DNA from: Deltaproteobacteria bacterium
GTDB lineage: Bacteria > Desulfobacterota > Binatia > UBA12015
Assembly (NCBI GenBank): GCA_016874795.1
Contig: VGTG01000002.1
Coordinates: 1-64,000, forward strand
Length of the DNA stretch: 64,000 bases
Reading direction: 5' to 3'
The first letter of the stretch is position 1, and every line of letters begins with the position of its first letter. Both the position numbers and the translations under genes were made by a program. Below the pieces are notes generated by a model that saw nothing but the letters and a program-made list of their open reading frames with translations, did no database searches and was not told where the DNA came from. Of this stretch, positions 12,490-23,460 are shown piece by piece.

Positions 12490-13098
12490 ATGAGATCCAT
12501 TGCCAGCTCGATCACGACCTTCTTTTCAATCGGAGCACTCGCTCTCGCGGTGGGCGCGTGCTCGAGCGAAGAGAAGTCCGCTCCGCCACCTCCCCCCGCG
12601 GCCGAGGCGGTCGCACCTGCGGCACCGGCGGCTCCCGCGGCTCCGCAAGCAGCCGCTCAGGCGGCACCGGCCGCCGCGAAGCCGGGGATGGCGATCTCGC
12701 CGGACGGCCCCGCACCGGGCGAGGAGCCGGGCCTCCTGACCGCGTTCGCGGACGCGGACGAGTCGATCGGCGACGTGCCGCTGACGGTGCAGCTGAACGT
12801 CGACATCATCGACAACACGGGCACCCCGCCCTTCACCTTCATCTGGGACTTCGGGGACGCGACCGAATTCAGCACCGAGCAGGCGCCGAAGCACGTCTAC
12901 GAGGTCCCCGGCAGCTTCCGTGCGAGCGTCATCGTTACGGACTCGAAAGGGGAGAAGGACCAGGACTACGTCGACATCTCGGTGAACGAGCCGCTGCCGG
13001 AGGGGGCGATCACCGCGGAGCAGCTCATGGAGATCATCCCGCCCGGCACGGTCGCGCCCGAGCTGAAGGGGATGGAGGACCGGATCCGCGCGAAGTAG
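12490..13098 (+). CDS. PKD-domain lipoprotein
   Basis: Signal peptide with lipobox-like VGAC, Ala/Pro-rich linker, then PLTVQLNVDIIDNTGTPPFTFIWDFGDATEFSTEQAPKHVYEVPGSFRASVIVTD. Confidence 0.85.
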   Translation: MRSIASSITTFFSIGALALAVGACSSEEKSAPPPPPAAEAVAPAAPAAPAAPQAAAQAAPAAAKPGMAISPDGPAPGEEPGLLTAFADADESIGDVPLTVQLNVDIIDNTGTPPFTFIWDFGDATEFSTEQAPKHVYEVPGSFRASVIVTDSKGEKDQDYVDISVNEPLPEGAITAEQLMEIIPPGTVAPELKGMEDRIRAK

Positions 13099-13124
13099 CG
13101 GCCTCGGCGATCAGGGAAGAGACG

Positions 13125-13156
13125 AAAGGCCCCGGGGATCACTCCCCGGGGCCTTT
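13125..13156 (+). terminator. Rho-independent-like terminator after the PKD lipoprotein gene
   Basis: AAAGGCCCCGGGG-ATCACT-CCCCGGGGCCTTT, long perfect stem flanked by A and T runs. Confidence 0.85.
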
Positions 13157-13206
13157 CCCTTGGTCGAGCGACCGGGCGTTGGGTACGCCCGGGAACGGTC
13201 AGAAGC

Positions 13207-13650
13207 CTAGAAGCTCGCTCCGTCGAGGAACGCGCCGCTCGGCGACTGGCAGTAGATCATCGGGTTGAACAGCTTCACGAGCCCGTTGATGAAGCCCGCG
13301 TCGCCAGCATAGTTGTGGCACGGCGGAAGGTTCGCCAGGGCGCCGATCGAGGCGAGATACTTCGGAATCACGCCCTTCTTCGAGTTGTTAATGCAGGGTC
13401 CGACGCCCGAAGGCTTGTTCTTCGAAGCGTTGCCCGCGCCCTTGCTGTAGCACTTGGCCGCGCCGGAGGCGAGCTTCGAGCCCGCGCCCGCGGCCTTGCC
13501 GATGTCCTTGAACACGGTCGGGCTCGGCGAGATCCATCCACCGCCGAACTCTGACGGGAGCAAATCGCCCGCGAGGTAAGTTGCCGCCATCACCGACGAC
13601 GCGGAAAGCGCCACGGCGAGGGCGGTCATGGTTCCCAAGAATTTCTTCAT
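13207..13650 (-). CDS. Small secreted hypothetical protein
   Basis: Clear signal peptide MKKFLGTMTALAVALSASSVMAA followed by a Cys-containing mature region. Confidence 0.75.
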   Translation of the reverse strand: MKKFLGTMTALAVALSASSVMAATYLAGDLLPSEFGGGWISPSPTVFKDIGKAAGAGSKLASGAAKCYSKGAGNASKNKPSGVGPCINNSKKGVIPKYLASIGALANLPPCHNYAGDAGFINGLVKLFNPMIYCQSPSGAFLDGASF

Positions 13651-13950
13651 ACGAATCCTCCTATCCACAGGGGGTTGGGGGTCTGGCCGTGGCTACCGTT
13701 TCGCAATAGGAGTCGCTCGACCGACGGAAAGTGCGCATGTGGTTGGCCCCGGCTGCAGCTGCATCGGTGATGGTCATACGATCCGGGTAAGAGATGAGTC
13801 AACGGATTTATTCCCGGCTGAGCGGGTAATTCCGGGATCGTTCCACACCGCGGGAGAGAATCGACCCGCGTAGCGCCCCGTTCACGGCCCGGTTTGCGGG
13901 GGGTTTGCCGCAGCGGCGCCAGGGTTGGGCAATTGCTATCGGGGCGGCTC

Positions 13951-15903
13951 ATGCCTCCGCCCGACGGACCCGCTTCCCGAGACGACGAGCCGCTGGCGTG
14001 GCTGCCCCCCCTGCTGATGGCGGCGCTGGTCCTGGTCGTCGTGGTGTGGGTCGTGCGCCGAACGAGCTGGTACCTCGCCGTCGATCAGTTCGGGTATCTG
14101 ACCTTCGCGAGCGATCTGACCGCGGGGCGGGTGGTCCACGACTGGCCCCTCGTCGGGACGCTGAAGTCGTTCTTGCCGAAGCACCTCGACGCGGACGTAC
14201 TCGCACAGACGTACGTCCTCCACGACGGCTCGCTCTTCTGTCGGTACGCGCCGGGATTTCCGCTCGTGCTCGCAGGTGCTTCACTCCTCTTCGGAGAGCT
14301 CGCGCCGCACTACGTGAACGCGTCGGCGGTCGGCCTCCTGCTGGTCTGCGTCTACTGGGTCGCGCGACGCGTATTCCGCTCCGCGTGGCTCGGCCTCTCG
14401 ACCGCGCTTCTCGTCACGCTCCTTCCGAACCATCTCCTCCTCTGGTCGATCTCCCCGCTCCGCGACGTGCCAGCGCACGCCGTCGCGCTCGCGGGGCTCG
14501 GCACCCTCGTCCCGGCGAGCGGCGCGAGGCGATCGCCTTGGCGATTCGCCGTCGCGGGGCTTCTCCTGGGCTTCGCCGTGAGCATCCGCGTGGACGCCGT
14601 TCTGTACGCGCTGCCCGCGGTCGGGCTTCTCGCCTTCTGGCGACCGCTCGGTGCGCGCGACCTCGCCGCCGGCGCGATCGCGGTCGCGATCGGCGCCGCG
14701 CCGCTCCTCGCATACAACGCGGTCGCGACCGGGAATCCGCTTCGCCCGACGCAGGCGATGGAGCTCGACCACGTCCTCTCCTCCCGGGATCACGGCGAAG
14801 AAGACACGGAGGGGGGAGTCTGGTCGGCGCTCGCCGCCGTCTCGCTTCCATCGGAAGCGTACGCGCAGCCGGGCGGAGCGCGAAAGACCCGCGCCGAGCG
14901 ACTCCTGCAGGGCGGGGGCCTCCGGCTGCGGCATCTCCGCGAGACGCTGCCGAGCAACCTCGCTCTCTTCGTCGACATCTTCGGAGCGCTCGGCCTCGGC
15001 CTCGGCGCGCTCGGTGCGATCCTGGCGCTCCGTCTGCCGGCGCTCGCGGTGCTCACAGTGCCGTACTGCGTGATCGCGACGCTCTTCTTCAGCCTCTGGG
15101 CGAGACCCGATGCGCGCTACCTCGCGGGTGCGATCCTTCTGCTCACGTTTCTCGTCGTGCGCGGAGCGAGCGGCTTGATGGAGCTGCCGGCGATGCTGCG
15201 CCGGTTCGGGCGAGGAGCCCCGGCGCTTCTCGCCGCTGTCGGGCTCGCGGGCGTGATCTGGCTCGCGGGGACGCCCGACCCGAGCGCGGCGGGCGCGCTG
15301 CCGTTCGTGATCCTCGTTCTCGCAGGCGCGATCGCGATTGGTCTGGCCGCAGCGGTGCTGCCCGGAGCGGACCGGCGTCGGCATCTCTTCCCCGTGATCC
15401 TCGGGCTCGCGCTCGCCTCCCTCACCGGCTGGAGGACCGTGCAGGGGATCGGACAGCTCGCGAGCTTCCAGCGGCCCGCGGTCGAGCAGGCGCGTGCGAC
15501 CCTCTCCGCCGCCCTCGGCGACCGAGCGGTCGTGATCACGACGACGGAGGTCGGGCGGCCGGCGGAGAACATCAATCATTATACGGATGCGAGCGCGCTC
15601 TACCTCGACGAGGTCGTTCGCTGGGGCGTATCGCCGGGCTTCCTCCTGGATCGGCTCCTCCAGGACGGGTTCGAGGTCTACCTCCTCCTGCCGCCGTCTG
15701 CGGCGCGCCTCTGGCTCGAGAGCGAGTACGTCTATCCGTTCTTCCAGCCGCAGCTCGTCGCCGACATCCCTCCGGATCGTGCGCGCGATTACTTCGTCGC
15801 CTCCGCGCGCCACCAGGGCGTGCGGCTCTGGCTCGTGCAGATGCATCGGCGGCCGAGGCCCCTCACGGCCGAGGAGATCCGGAAGTTCCAGCAGGGCGGC
15901 TGA
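13951..15903 (+). CDS. Integral membrane protein, glycosyltransferase family 39/ArnT-like
   Basis: ATG at 13951; many TM segments; periplasmic-loop-like DQFGYLTFASDLTAGRVVHDWPL and ARPDARYLAGAILLLTFLV. Confidence 0.75.
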   Translation: MPPPDGPASRDDEPLAWLPPLLMAALVLVVVVWVVRRTSWYLAVDQFGYLTFASDLTAGRVVHDWPLVGTLKSFLPKHLDADVLAQTYVLHDGSLFCRYAPGFPLVLAGASLLFGELAPHYVNASAVGLLLVCVYWVARRVFRSAWLGLSTALLVTLLPNHLLLWSISPLRDVPAHAVALAGLGTLVPASGARRSPWRFAVAGLLLGFAVSIRVDAVLYALPAVGLLAFWRPLGARDLAAGAIAVAIGAAPLLAYNAVATGNPLRPTQAMELDHVLSSRDHGEEDTEGGVWSALAAVSLPSEAYAQPGGARKTRAERLLQGGGLRLRHLRETLPSNLALFVDIFGALGLGLGALGAILALRLPALAVLTVPYCVIATLFFSLWARPDARYLAGAILLLTFLVVRGASGLMELPAMLRRFGRGAPALLAAVGLAGVIWLAGTPDPSAAGALPFVILVLAGAIAIGLAAAVLPGADRRRHLFPVILGLALASLTGWRTVQGIGQLASFQRPAVEQARATLSAALGDRAVVITTTEVGRPAENINHYTDASALYLDEVVRWGVSPGFLLDRLLQDGFEVYLLLPPSAARLWLESEYVYPFFQPQLVADIPPDRARDYFVASARHQGVRLWLVQMHRRPRPLTAEEIRKFQQGG

Positions 15904-17371
15904 GAGGAGAAGTCCGCGCAGCGGCCCACTCGAGCGCGCCCCGGTAGGCGAGGAGCAGGCAGGCGACGTGCGCGAACAACGCGTACCGGATGTGCACGAG
16001 GTCGGCGGTGAACGAGAACACCGCGGCGTTCCCGAGAGCGAAGGCGAAGACCGGCACCCAGCGCGGCTGGAGGACTTCGCGGAGCCAGCGAGAGCGCCGC
16101 AGGCACGCGACGATCGCGAGCAACGTCGCCGCGAGGAAGATCGCCCCGGCGAACACCCCCAGGACGAGGGAAGGACCCGGGCGGTGGTCGGCGAGCGCCG
16201 CCCACGTCCGCGGCGTCATCTCGGAGTGCCGGCGGTACGCCGCGACCGGGGCTCCCTCGAGCGCCCACGCGACGAGGCGTCCGTACCACGACGGCGTCGC
16301 GATCGCGTGCTCGGCCAGATCCGAGACGGAGTCGGCCGCGATCCTGCCCGCGTGGCGCCGGAGCGCCGCGACGGCCAGCTCCTCCGTGAGCGCGCTCCGC
16401 CGCTCCGGGTCGCTCCGGGTGATCTCGTTGACGACGCGCCACGTGTTGTGGATCCGTGCATCGTAGAGCGCGGCCGCTTCGGGCGAGAGGAGACGCTGGG
16501 TCTCCGGCGAAAGATCGCCGCGGATCGAAGCGAGGTGCGGATGGATGACGCGCTGATTCAGGACCGTCGTGTAGAGGTCCCATCTCCCGCGCTCCTCGTG
16601 CACCGCGCGATGCCAGAGGAGCGTTCCGACGACCGCGGCCGCCGTCGCGCCGATCGCCAGCGCGTGTCCCCACCGGGTGCCTGCTCCGGAGAAGCGCCAC
16701 ACGACGACGCTCGCGAGGGCCGTCCCCAGCCAGACCCATCCCTTCTCCGGACGAAGGGAGGCCGCGACCAGCACCGCGAAGAAGAGGAGCAGGGCGGTCC
16801 GGAGCCGCGGCGCGTCCGCGAGCGCCACGCGCGCGAGCGCGGCGCACGCGACGAGCGAGGCCGAGAGGCAGAGCCCGTCCGTCAGGATCGAGAGCTGGAA
16901 GTGCGCGACGAGTGGGTCGAACGCGAGAGCGCCGACGAGCGCGGCGCCGCTCGCCGCGGTGGCGCGTCTTCCGAGCCGCGGGGCGAGGAGGTCGAGCGCC
17001 GCGAACGAGCGGACGAACCAGGCGACGGCACCGATCCCGACGAGGATCTGGAAGATCTGGAGCGTCGTCAGAATCCGCGGAGCGGCGCACGGGAGGCGCG
17101 CCATCGCACGCGGCGTCTCCCACGCGAGATGACGCGGGAATCGCGGGCTCCCGTCGAGTCCGTCGACGATGCGGAGCAGCGCCGGATACAGCGGACCGCG
17201 GAACGCGTCGACCCCTCGACCGCGCGAGAGCCGCAGGTACTCGACCGTGTCGCCGTAGTGCGGGACGCGCCCGAGGTTCAGGAGACTCCACCCGATCCCG
17301 CTCGCCGCGAGCAAGCCCGCGACCGCGAGGATCGGCAGGATTGCGCGAGATCTCGGCTCGGTCGGCCTCAT
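15863..17371 (-). CDS. Integral membrane protein, possible glycosyltransferase-like
   Basis: Multiple TM segments, GDTVEYLRLSRG...FRGPLYPALLRIVD, typical of polytopic glycosyltransferase-like proteins; 3' end overlaps the convergent gene. Confidence 0.7.
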   Translation of the reverse strand: MRPTEPRSRAILPILAVAGLLAASGIGWSLLNLGRVPHYGDTVEYLRLSRGRGVDAFRGPLYPALLRIVDGLDGSPRFPRHLAWETPRAMARLPCAAPRILTTLQIFQILVGIGAVAWFVRSFAALDLLAPRLGRRATAASGAALVGALAFDPLVAHFQLSILTDGLCLSASLVACAALARVALADAPRLRTALLLFFAVLVAASLRPEKGWVWLGTALASVVVWRFSGAGTRWGHALAIGATAAAVVGTLLWHRAVHEERGRWDLYTTVLNQRVIHPHLASIRGDLSPETQRLLSPEAAALYDARIHNTWRVVNEITRSDPERRSALTEELAVAALRRHAGRIAADSVSDLAEHAIATPSWYGRLVAWALEGAPVAAYRRHSEMTPRTWAALADHRPGPSLVLGVFAGAIFLAATLLAIVACLRRSRWLREVLQPRWVPVFAFALGNAAVFSFTADLVHIRYALFAHVACLLLAYRGALEWAAARTSPLSRPAGTSGSPRP

Positions 17372-17438
17372 CGGCGACGGATCGCGGCGAGGCTATGCCC
17401 GGCGCGACGGGAAAGACCACCGCGATCTCGGCTTCGGA

Positions 17439-18935
17439 TCAACCTCCCGACGAGGTCCCCGGCTCGCCGAGGCGGGCGCGAAGGATCTGGTTCACCGCCT
17501 GCGGATTCGCCTTGCCGCCCGTCGCCTTCATGATCTGTCCGACGAAGAAGCCGAGGAGCTTGTCCTTCCCGCCCCGGTACTCGGCGACCTTGTCGGGATT
17601 CGCGGCGAGGACCTCCTCGACCGCTCCGGTGATCGCGCCCGCGTCCGTGACCTGGCGAAGTCCCTTGCGCTCGATCACGTCGTCCGGCTCGGCTCCGCTC
17701 GCGAGCATCTCCTCGAGGACGGTCTTCGCGATCTTGCCGCTGATCGTGCCGTCGTCGATGCGCGCGACGAGGCGACCGAGGCTCTCGGCGGAGACGGGCC
17801 AGTCGCGGATCACGAGGGCCTCGTCGAGGCCGCGCTCGCGCACGGTCCGGAGGACGTCGCCCATCACCCAGTTCGAGAGCGCCTTCGGGTTCGGGTGCGT
17901 GCGGACCGCGGCCTCATAGTAGTCGGCGAGATCGCGTCGCGCCGTCAGCACGCCGGCGTCGTAGTCCGGGATCCCGTACTGCTCGACGAAGCGATCCCGC
18001 CGCGCCGCCGGGAGCTCGGGCAGCTCTCCCCGGATGGCCTCGATGCGCTCCCGCGGCACCTCGAGGGGAAGCAGGTCCGGCTCCGGGAAGTAGCGGTAGT
18101 CGTGCGCGTCCTCCTTCGAGCGCATCGCCAGCGTGCGGCCGCGATCGGCGTCCCAGCCGCGCGTCTCCTGTCGGACCGTGCCGCCGCTCTCGATCAGGTC
18201 GATCTGACGGCGGATCTCGCTGTCGATCGCGCGCTCGACGTTGCGGAACGAGTTGATGTTCTTGATCTCGGTCCGCGTCCCGAGCTTCGGGTCGCCCTTC
18301 TTCCGGACGGAGACGTTCGCGTCACAGCGGAAGCTTCCCTGCTCGAGGTTGCCGTCGCACACCTCGAGATACTGGAGGAGGGAGCGGAGCGTGCGGAGGT
18401 AGTCCGCGGCCTCGGCCGCCGAGGCGATGTCCGGCTCGCTCACGATCTCCATCAGCGGGACGCCGGCTCGGTTCAGGTCGACGAGCGAGTGTGCGTCGTC
18501 GGTATCGTGGATGTTCTTGCCGGCGTCCTCCTCCATGTGGATGCGCGTGAGCCGGACACGCTTCGTTCCCGCGGGCGTCTCGACGTCGATCCCGCCGCCG
18601 ATGGCGAGCGGCTCGTCGAACATGCTGATCTGGTAGCCCTTCGGGAGATCCGGGTAGAAGTAGTTCTTTCTCGCCCAGCGGGCGCGTGTCGGGATGGTGC
18701 ATCCGGTCGCGATCCCCGTGCGGATCGCGAACTCGAGAGCGCGCTCGTTCAGGACCGGCAGGACGCCCGGGAAACCCATGCAGACCGGGCAGGTGTGCGC
18801 GTTCGGAGCGGCGCCGAAGCTCGCGGAGCAACCGCAGAAGAGCTTCGACTCGGTCAGGAGCTGCGCATGCACCTCGAGGCCGATCACCGGCTCCCAGTCG
18901 CCGTAGTCCGGAGTCTCGTCGCGTGTATCGCTCAT
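17439..18935 (-). CDS. gatB: Asp-tRNA(Asn)/Glu-tRNA(Gln) amidotransferase subunit B
   Basis: [78 protein letters not shown]. Confidence 0.97.
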   Translation of the reverse strand: MSDTRDETPDYGDWEPVIGLEVHAQLLTESKLFCGCSASFGAAPNAHTCPVCMGFPGVLPVLNERALEFAIRTGIATGCTIPTRARWARKNYFYPDLPKGYQISMFDEPLAIGGGIDVETPAGTKRVRLTRIHMEEDAGKNIHDTDDAHSLVDLNRAGVPLMEIVSEPDIASAAEAADYLRTLRSLLQYLEVCDGNLEQGSFRCDANVSVRKKGDPKLGTRTEIKNINSFRNVERAIDSEIRRQIDLIESGGTVRQETRGWDADRGRTLAMRSKEDAHDYRYFPEPDLLPLEVPRERIEAIRGELPELPAARRDRFVEQYGIPDYDAGVLTARRDLADYYEAAVRTHPNPKALSNWVMGDVLRTVRERGLDEALVIRDWPVSAESLGRLVARIDDGTISGKIAKTVLEEMLASGAEPDDVIERKGLRQVTDAGAITGAVEEVLAANPDKVAEYRGGKDKLLGFFVGQIMKATGGKANPQAVNQILRARLGEPGTSSGG

Positions 18936-20446
18936 GCGCTTTGCTGCTCGCTCGCCTCGCTGCGGCCGCCGCTCGCCGCCCCGATCTCCGCCGGCCGGCG
19001 CTCGTGGAAGTCCGTCGCTCTCTGGTAGGCGTCGCCGGCGCGGAGCAGATCGGCCTCCTCGAACGGCGGCGCGAGGAGCTGGAGGCCGATGGGAAGGCCC
19101 GCTTCGTCGAACCCGCACGGCACCGAAAGCCCGGGGAGACCGGCGAGGTTCGTCGGGACGGTGAACACGTCCGAGAGGTACATCGCGAGCGGGTCCGCGA
19201 CCTTCTCGCCGATACGGAAGGCGGTGCCCGGCGACGTCGGCGTCAGGATCAGGTCGCACGTCTCGAACGCGCGTCGGAAGTCGTTCCGCACGAGCGTCCG
19301 TACCTTTTGTGCCTTCCGGTAGTACGCGTCGTAGTAGCCGGCGGAGAGCGCGTACGTGCCGAGGAGGATTCGCCGCTTCACCTCCGCGCCGAAGCCCTCG
19401 TCGCGGGTGTGCCGGTACATCTCGAGAAGCTCGTCCGCGCCGCGCTTCGCGCGATGCCCGTACTTCACGCCGTCGTAGCGGGCGAGGTTCGAGGAGGCTT
19501 CCGCCGTCGCGATCAGGTAGTACGCCGCGATCCCGTACGAGGTGTGCGGCAGGCTCACGTCGACGACGGTCGCGCCGAGACCGCGGAGCGTCTCGATCGC
19601 TTCGCGAACGGACTTCTCCACCGCCGTCGCGATCCCGTCTGCGAAGTACTCTGCGGGAATCCCGAAGCGGAGGCCGCGCACGTCGCCCGTCAGCGCCGCG
19701 ACGTAGTCGGGCACCGGCTGCGGCGCCGACGTCGAGTCGCGGGGATCGTGTCCCGCGATCGCGCCGAGCAGCACGGAGACGTCACGGACGGTGTGCGCGA
19801 ACGGTCCGACCTGATCGAGCGAGGACGCGTACGCCGTCACTCCATAGCGCGAGACGCGGCCGTACGTCGGCTTCAGGCCGGTCACGCCGCAGTAGCTCGC
19901 GGGAAGCCGGATCGAGCCTCCCGTATCGGTGCCGAGCGCGCCGAGGCATTCGCCCGCGGCGACTGCGGCCGCGGAGCCCCCCGAGGAGCCCCCCGGGACG
20001 CGGCCCGGATCCCAGGGATTCCGCGACGGGCCGAACGCGGAGTTCTCGTTCGACGAGCCCATCGCGAACTCGTCCATGTTCGCCTTGCCGACGAGGACCG
20101 CGCCGGCACGCGCGAGCCGCGTCACCGCGTCGGCGTCGTACGGCGGGACGTAGTGCTCGAGGATGCGCGAGCCGCACGTCGTGCGGATGCCGTCGGTCGC
20201 GAACAGGTCCTTCAAGACGATCGGGATGCCGAGGAGCGGACCGCTCTCTCCGGCGCCGCGTCGGCGGTCGGCTTCGCGCGCGTCCGCGAGCGCGCGGTCG
20301 GCGGTCACCGTGAGGAGCGCGTGTACCGTCGGCTCGACCGCGGCGATGCGATCGAGCATCGCGCTCGCGAGGTCGGTCGCGGACAGCTCGCCAGCGGCGA
20401 GCGCGCGGCTCGCCGCATCGATCGTCGACGGTGCAGAGGAGCTCAT
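18932..20446 (-). CDS. gatA: Asp-tRNA(Asn)/Glu-tRNA(Gln) amidotransferase subunit A
   Basis: Amidase signature [51 protein letters not shown]. Confidence 0.97.
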   Translation of the reverse strand: MSSSAPSTIDAASRALAAGELSATDLASAMLDRIAAVEPTVHALLTVTADRALADAREADRRRGAGESGPLLGIPIVLKDLFATDGIRTTCGSRILEHYVPPYDADAVTRLARAGAVLVGKANMDEFAMGSSNENSAFGPSRNPWDPGRVPGGSSGGSAAAVAAGECLGALGTDTGGSIRLPASYCGVTGLKPTYGRVSRYGVTAYASSLDQVGPFAHTVRDVSVLLGAIAGHDPRDSTSAPQPVPDYVAALTGDVRGLRFGIPAEYFADGIATAVEKSVREAIETLRGLGATVVDVSLPHTSYGIAAYYLIATAEASSNLARYDGVKYGHRAKRGADELLEMYRHTRDEGFGAEVKRRILLGTYALSAGYYDAYYRKAQKVRTLVRNDFRRAFETCDLILTPTSPGTAFRIGEKVADPLAMYLSDVFTVPTNLAGLPGLSVPCGFDEAGLPIGLQLLAPPFEEADLLRAGDAYQRATDFHERRPAEIGAASGGRSEASEQQSA

Positions 20447-20461
20447 GGAATCGGGAAGAGG

Positions 20462-20758
20462 CTATTCGGACGCTTCGATGATCTTGGGAACGCGAAGGTA
20501 CGTTCCCTGGCGGTCCGGCGCCCGCTCGACGAGCTTCTCGGCGTCGTCGTCGTTGCTCGTCCGGTCGGGCCGCGTCGGCGTGGAATCGTCGCGCATGCTC
20601 GCGGTCGGCTCGACGCCGCCGGTATCGAGCTTCGCGAGCTGCTCGACGTAACCCAGGATCGACTCGAGCTCGCCGCGGAGGGCCGTTCTCTCCTCGTCGG
20701 TCAGGCCGAGGCGCGCCAGCCGCGCGATGTGATCCACGTCTTCCAGGGAGACCGGCAT
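20462..20758 (-). CDS. gatC: Asp-tRNA(Asn)/Glu-tRNA(Gln) amidotransferase subunit C
   Basis: VSLEDVDHIARLARLGLTDEERTALRGELESILGYVEQLAKLDTGGVEPTA; adjacent to gatA/gatB. Confidence 0.95.
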   Translation of the reverse strand: MPVSLEDVDHIARLARLGLTDEERTALRGELESILGYVEQLAKLDTGGVEPTASMRDDSTPTRPDRTSNDDDAEKLVERAPDRQGTYLRVPKIIEASE

Positions 20759-20881
20759 CTGTTATGCGTTAGCACGGCGTCGCGCGGAGCGGCAATTTTG
20801 CCGGCGCGGCCGGCGGTGGTGCACGATGTTCCCGGCGAGCTCGGGTCGTCCACCGGCCATCGCGAAAGAGGGAGCACCTGC

Positions 20882-21616
20882 ATGGCGGACACGTCCAACC
20901 GCAAGACGGGGATCTACGTAACGGCCGGGCTTCTGCTCGTCCTCGCCGTCGCCGGTGCCGTCGCGCTCGCGCAGCTCGGAACGGAGCCCGGGCTCGACGT
21001 GCTCGAGCGCGTGCGCGAGGCCGGCGTGGCGACGGGCGTCGCGGGAGTGACGCGCGAGCTGCAAGGCGGCGGCATGCTGCCGTGGCTCCTCGTGCCGGTC
21101 GCGGGACCGATCCTCGTGATGCTGATCCTGCTCGTCTCGACGCGAGGGGGCGCGCGCACGTCCGCGTCGGCGTCCGCGGAGGGGACCCCGGAGGTGGCCG
21201 AGGATCCGGCCGACGCTCCGGCCGACGCTCCGGGCGCCGGCGGTCTCCGTCTTCTCGCGGCGTTCCAGGAGGAGGCGCGCCTCGTCGATTTCGTGCGCGA
21301 GGATCTCGACGGGTACTCGGACGAGCAGGTGGGTGCTGCCGTACGCGGGATCCACGCGGCGCTCCGCCGAGCGGTCGAGGATCGCCTGACGCTCGAATCG
21401 ATCCTCGCGGGCGACGACGGGGACGTCGTCGAGGTCCCGGCGGACTTCTCTCCCGGCTTGATCCGCGTGACCGGCAATCCGTCGGGCGAGCCGCCCTATC
21501 GCGGCGTCCTGCGCCATGGCGGATGGCGTGCGACGGAGGTGCGGCTTCCCGTCGCGACGCCGGGCAGCGATCCGACGATCCTCGCTCCCGCCGAGGTCGA
21601 GGTCGGCGCTGCATGA
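20882..21616 (+). CDS. DUF2760-like membrane-anchored protein
   Basis: Two hydrophobic N-terminal segments, then LRLLAAFQEEARLVDFVREDLDGYSDEQVGAAVRGIHAALRRAVEDRLTLESI...RGVLRHGGWRATEVRLP...ILAPAEVEV, which I recognise as DUF2760-like. Confidence 0.8.
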   Translation: MADTSNRKTGIYVTAGLLLVLAVAGAVALAQLGTEPGLDVLERVREAGVATGVAGVTRELQGGGMLPWLLVPVAGPILVMLILLVSTRGGARTSASASAEGTPEVAEDPADAPADAPGAGGLRLLAAFQEEARLVDFVREDLDGYSDEQVGAAVRGIHAALRRAVEDRLTLESILAGDDGDVVEVPADFSPGLIRVTGNPSGEPPYRGVLRHGGWRATEVRLPVATPGSDPTILAPAEVEVGAA

Positions 21617-23460
21617 GCGAGAGTCGTTTCGTCGTCGGGATCGACCTCGGCACGACCAACTGCGTCCTCGCGTACGCGAACACGAGTGAGGGCGAAGCGC
21701 CGCCGATCCGACTCTTCTCGGTTCCCCAGGTCACCGCGCCCGGCACGGTGGAGGAACGCTCGCAGCTTCCGTCGTTCCTTCTGATCCCGTCGGCAGGCGA
21801 GCTCGCGGCGGACGCGATTCAGCTTCCGTGGGGCGCTGCACCGCTCGGACGCGTCGTCGGCTCGCTCGCGGCGAAGCGTGCGGCGGAGTCACCCGAGCGC
21901 GTCGTGTCGTCGGCGAAGTCGTGGCTCTGCAACGCGCGCGTCGACCGCACCGCGCCGATCCTTCCGTGGGCCGCCGAGGGCGATCCCGGCGGTCTCGCCG
22001 CGGAGGAGCGTCTGTCGCCGCTCGAGGCTTCGACGGGCTATCTCGCGCATCTCCGCGATGCCTGGGACGCGACGATCGCCGCGGGCGACCCGGCGCTCGT
22101 TCTGGCCGAGCAGGATGTGTTCTTGACGGTGCCGGCGTCGTTCGACGCGGGTGCGCGCGAGCTCACCGTCCGCGCCGCGGGGGACGCCGGCTTGACGCGC
22201 GTCCATCTCCTCGAGGAGCCGCAGGCCGCCGTCTACTCGTGGGTACAGAGCTCCGGGGAGCGCTGGCGCGAGCTCGTCGGCGTCGGCGACGTGCTCCTCG
22301 TGTGCGACGTCGGCGGCGGGACGACGGACCTGAGCCTGATCCTCGTCGACGAGGAGGAAGGCGAGCTTTCGCTCCGCCGCGTCGCGGTCGGCGATCACAT
22401 CCTTCTCGGCGGCGACAACATGGACTTGGCACTCGCCTTCGCGGTGCGCGAGCGGCTTCGGGCCGGGGGAACCAAGCTCGACGCGTGGCAGTTCCGCGGT
22501 CTCGTGCAGGGCTGCCGGGAGGCGAAGGAGCGACTTCTCGGCGCGGACGCGCCGGACGCGGTGCCGATCTCCGTCCTCGGCCGCGGCCGGAAGCTGATCG
22601 GCGGAACCGTGCGCACCGATCTCGCGCGGAGCGAGGTCGAAGCCGTCGTGCTCGACGGGTTCCTGCCGGCCGTGGCGACGGGAGCGCGCGTCGAGGACGC
22701 CGCGGGCGCGGGCCTGAGCGAGATCGGCCTGCCGTTCGCGCGCGATCCCGCGATCACGCGGCATCTCGCGACGTTCCTCGAGGCGCATCGCGGGAACGTC
22801 GCGTCCGCCGGCGGAACCGCTTCGGCTTCGCTCCTTCCGAGCGCGCTCCTCCTGAACGGCGGCGTCATGGCCGCGGACAGCATCCGCGGGCGTCTCGGCG
22901 AAGTGCTCGCGAGCTGGGCGAGCGAGTCGCAAGCGGCTGCGCCGCGGCTTCTCCCGGGCACCGATCTCGCGCACGCGGTCGCACGCGGTGCGGCCTACTA
23001 CGGTCTCGCGCGACGCGGGCGCGGCGTGCGCATCCGCGGAGGGACCGCGCGCTCGTACTACGTCGGTGTCGCGAGCGCGATGCCGGCCGTCCCGGGACAT
23101 CCGCCTCCGGTGAAGGCGCTCTGCGTCGTGCCGTTCGGGATCGAGGAGGGGACCGAGCTCGATCTGCCGAACAGCCGCTTCGGTCTCCTCGTCGGCGAGA
23201 CCGCGACGTTCCGCTTCTTCGCTTCGACCGTGCGCGAGCAGGACTCGCCGGGGCAGGTGCTCGACGACTGGGAGACGGAGGAGCTCGAGGAGCTGGCGCC
23301 GCTGAGCGTCCGTCTCGAGGGCGAGAGTGGCGCCCGCGTCCCGGTGCACCTCGCGGCACACGTGACCGAGATCGGCACTCTCGAGCTCTACTTCGCCGGC
23401 GCCGAGACGCGGTGGAAGCTCGAGTTCACGGTCCGCGAGCCGAGCACGGCGCGGACGTGA
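21613..23460 (+). CDS. Hsp70-family protein (first of tandem pair)
   Basis: VVGIDLGTTNCVLAY, LEEPQAAVYSW, VCDVGGGTTDLSLI, GGDNMDLALA; ATGA overlap with upstream gene. Confidence 0.92.
   Translation: MSESRFVVGIDLGTTNCVLAYANTSEGEAPPIRLFSVPQVTAPGTVEERSQLPSFLLIPSAGELAADAIQLPWGAAPLGRVVGSLAAKRAAESPERVVSSAKSWLCNARVDRTAPILPWAAEGDPGGLAAEERLSPLEASTGYLAHLRDAWDATIAAGDPALVLAEQDVFLTVPASFDAGARELTVRAAGDAGLTRVHLLEEPQAAVYSWVQSSGERWRELVGVGDVLLVCDVGGGTTDLSLILVDEEEGELSLRRVAVGDHILLGGDNMDLALAFAVRERLRAGGTKLDAWQFRGLVQGCREAKERLLGADAPDAVPISVLGRGRKLIGGTVRTDLARSEVEAVVLDGFLPAVATGARVEDAAGAGLSEIGLPFARDPAITRHLATFLEAHRGNVASAGGTASASLLPSALLLNGGVMAADSIRGRLGEVLASWASESQAAAPRLLPGTDLAHAVARGAAYYGLARRGRGVRIRGGTARSYYVGVASAMPAVPGHPPPVKALCVVPFGIEEGTELDLPNSRFGLLVGETATFRFFASTVREQDSPGQVLDDWETEELEELAPLSVRLEGESGARVPVHLAAHVTEIGTLELYFAGAETRWKLEFTVREPSTART

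Noticed and set aside
21200-21240. Tandem repeat GCCGACGCTCCG
   Set aside because: Two copies encoding PADAPADAPG linker in the DUF2760-like protein; ordinary low-complexity linker.
21828-23456. First ~540 codons of the 1475 aa ORF 21828..26255
   Set aside because: Arg/Gly-rich shadow frame of the first Hsp70 gene; the real protein starts at GTG 23457.
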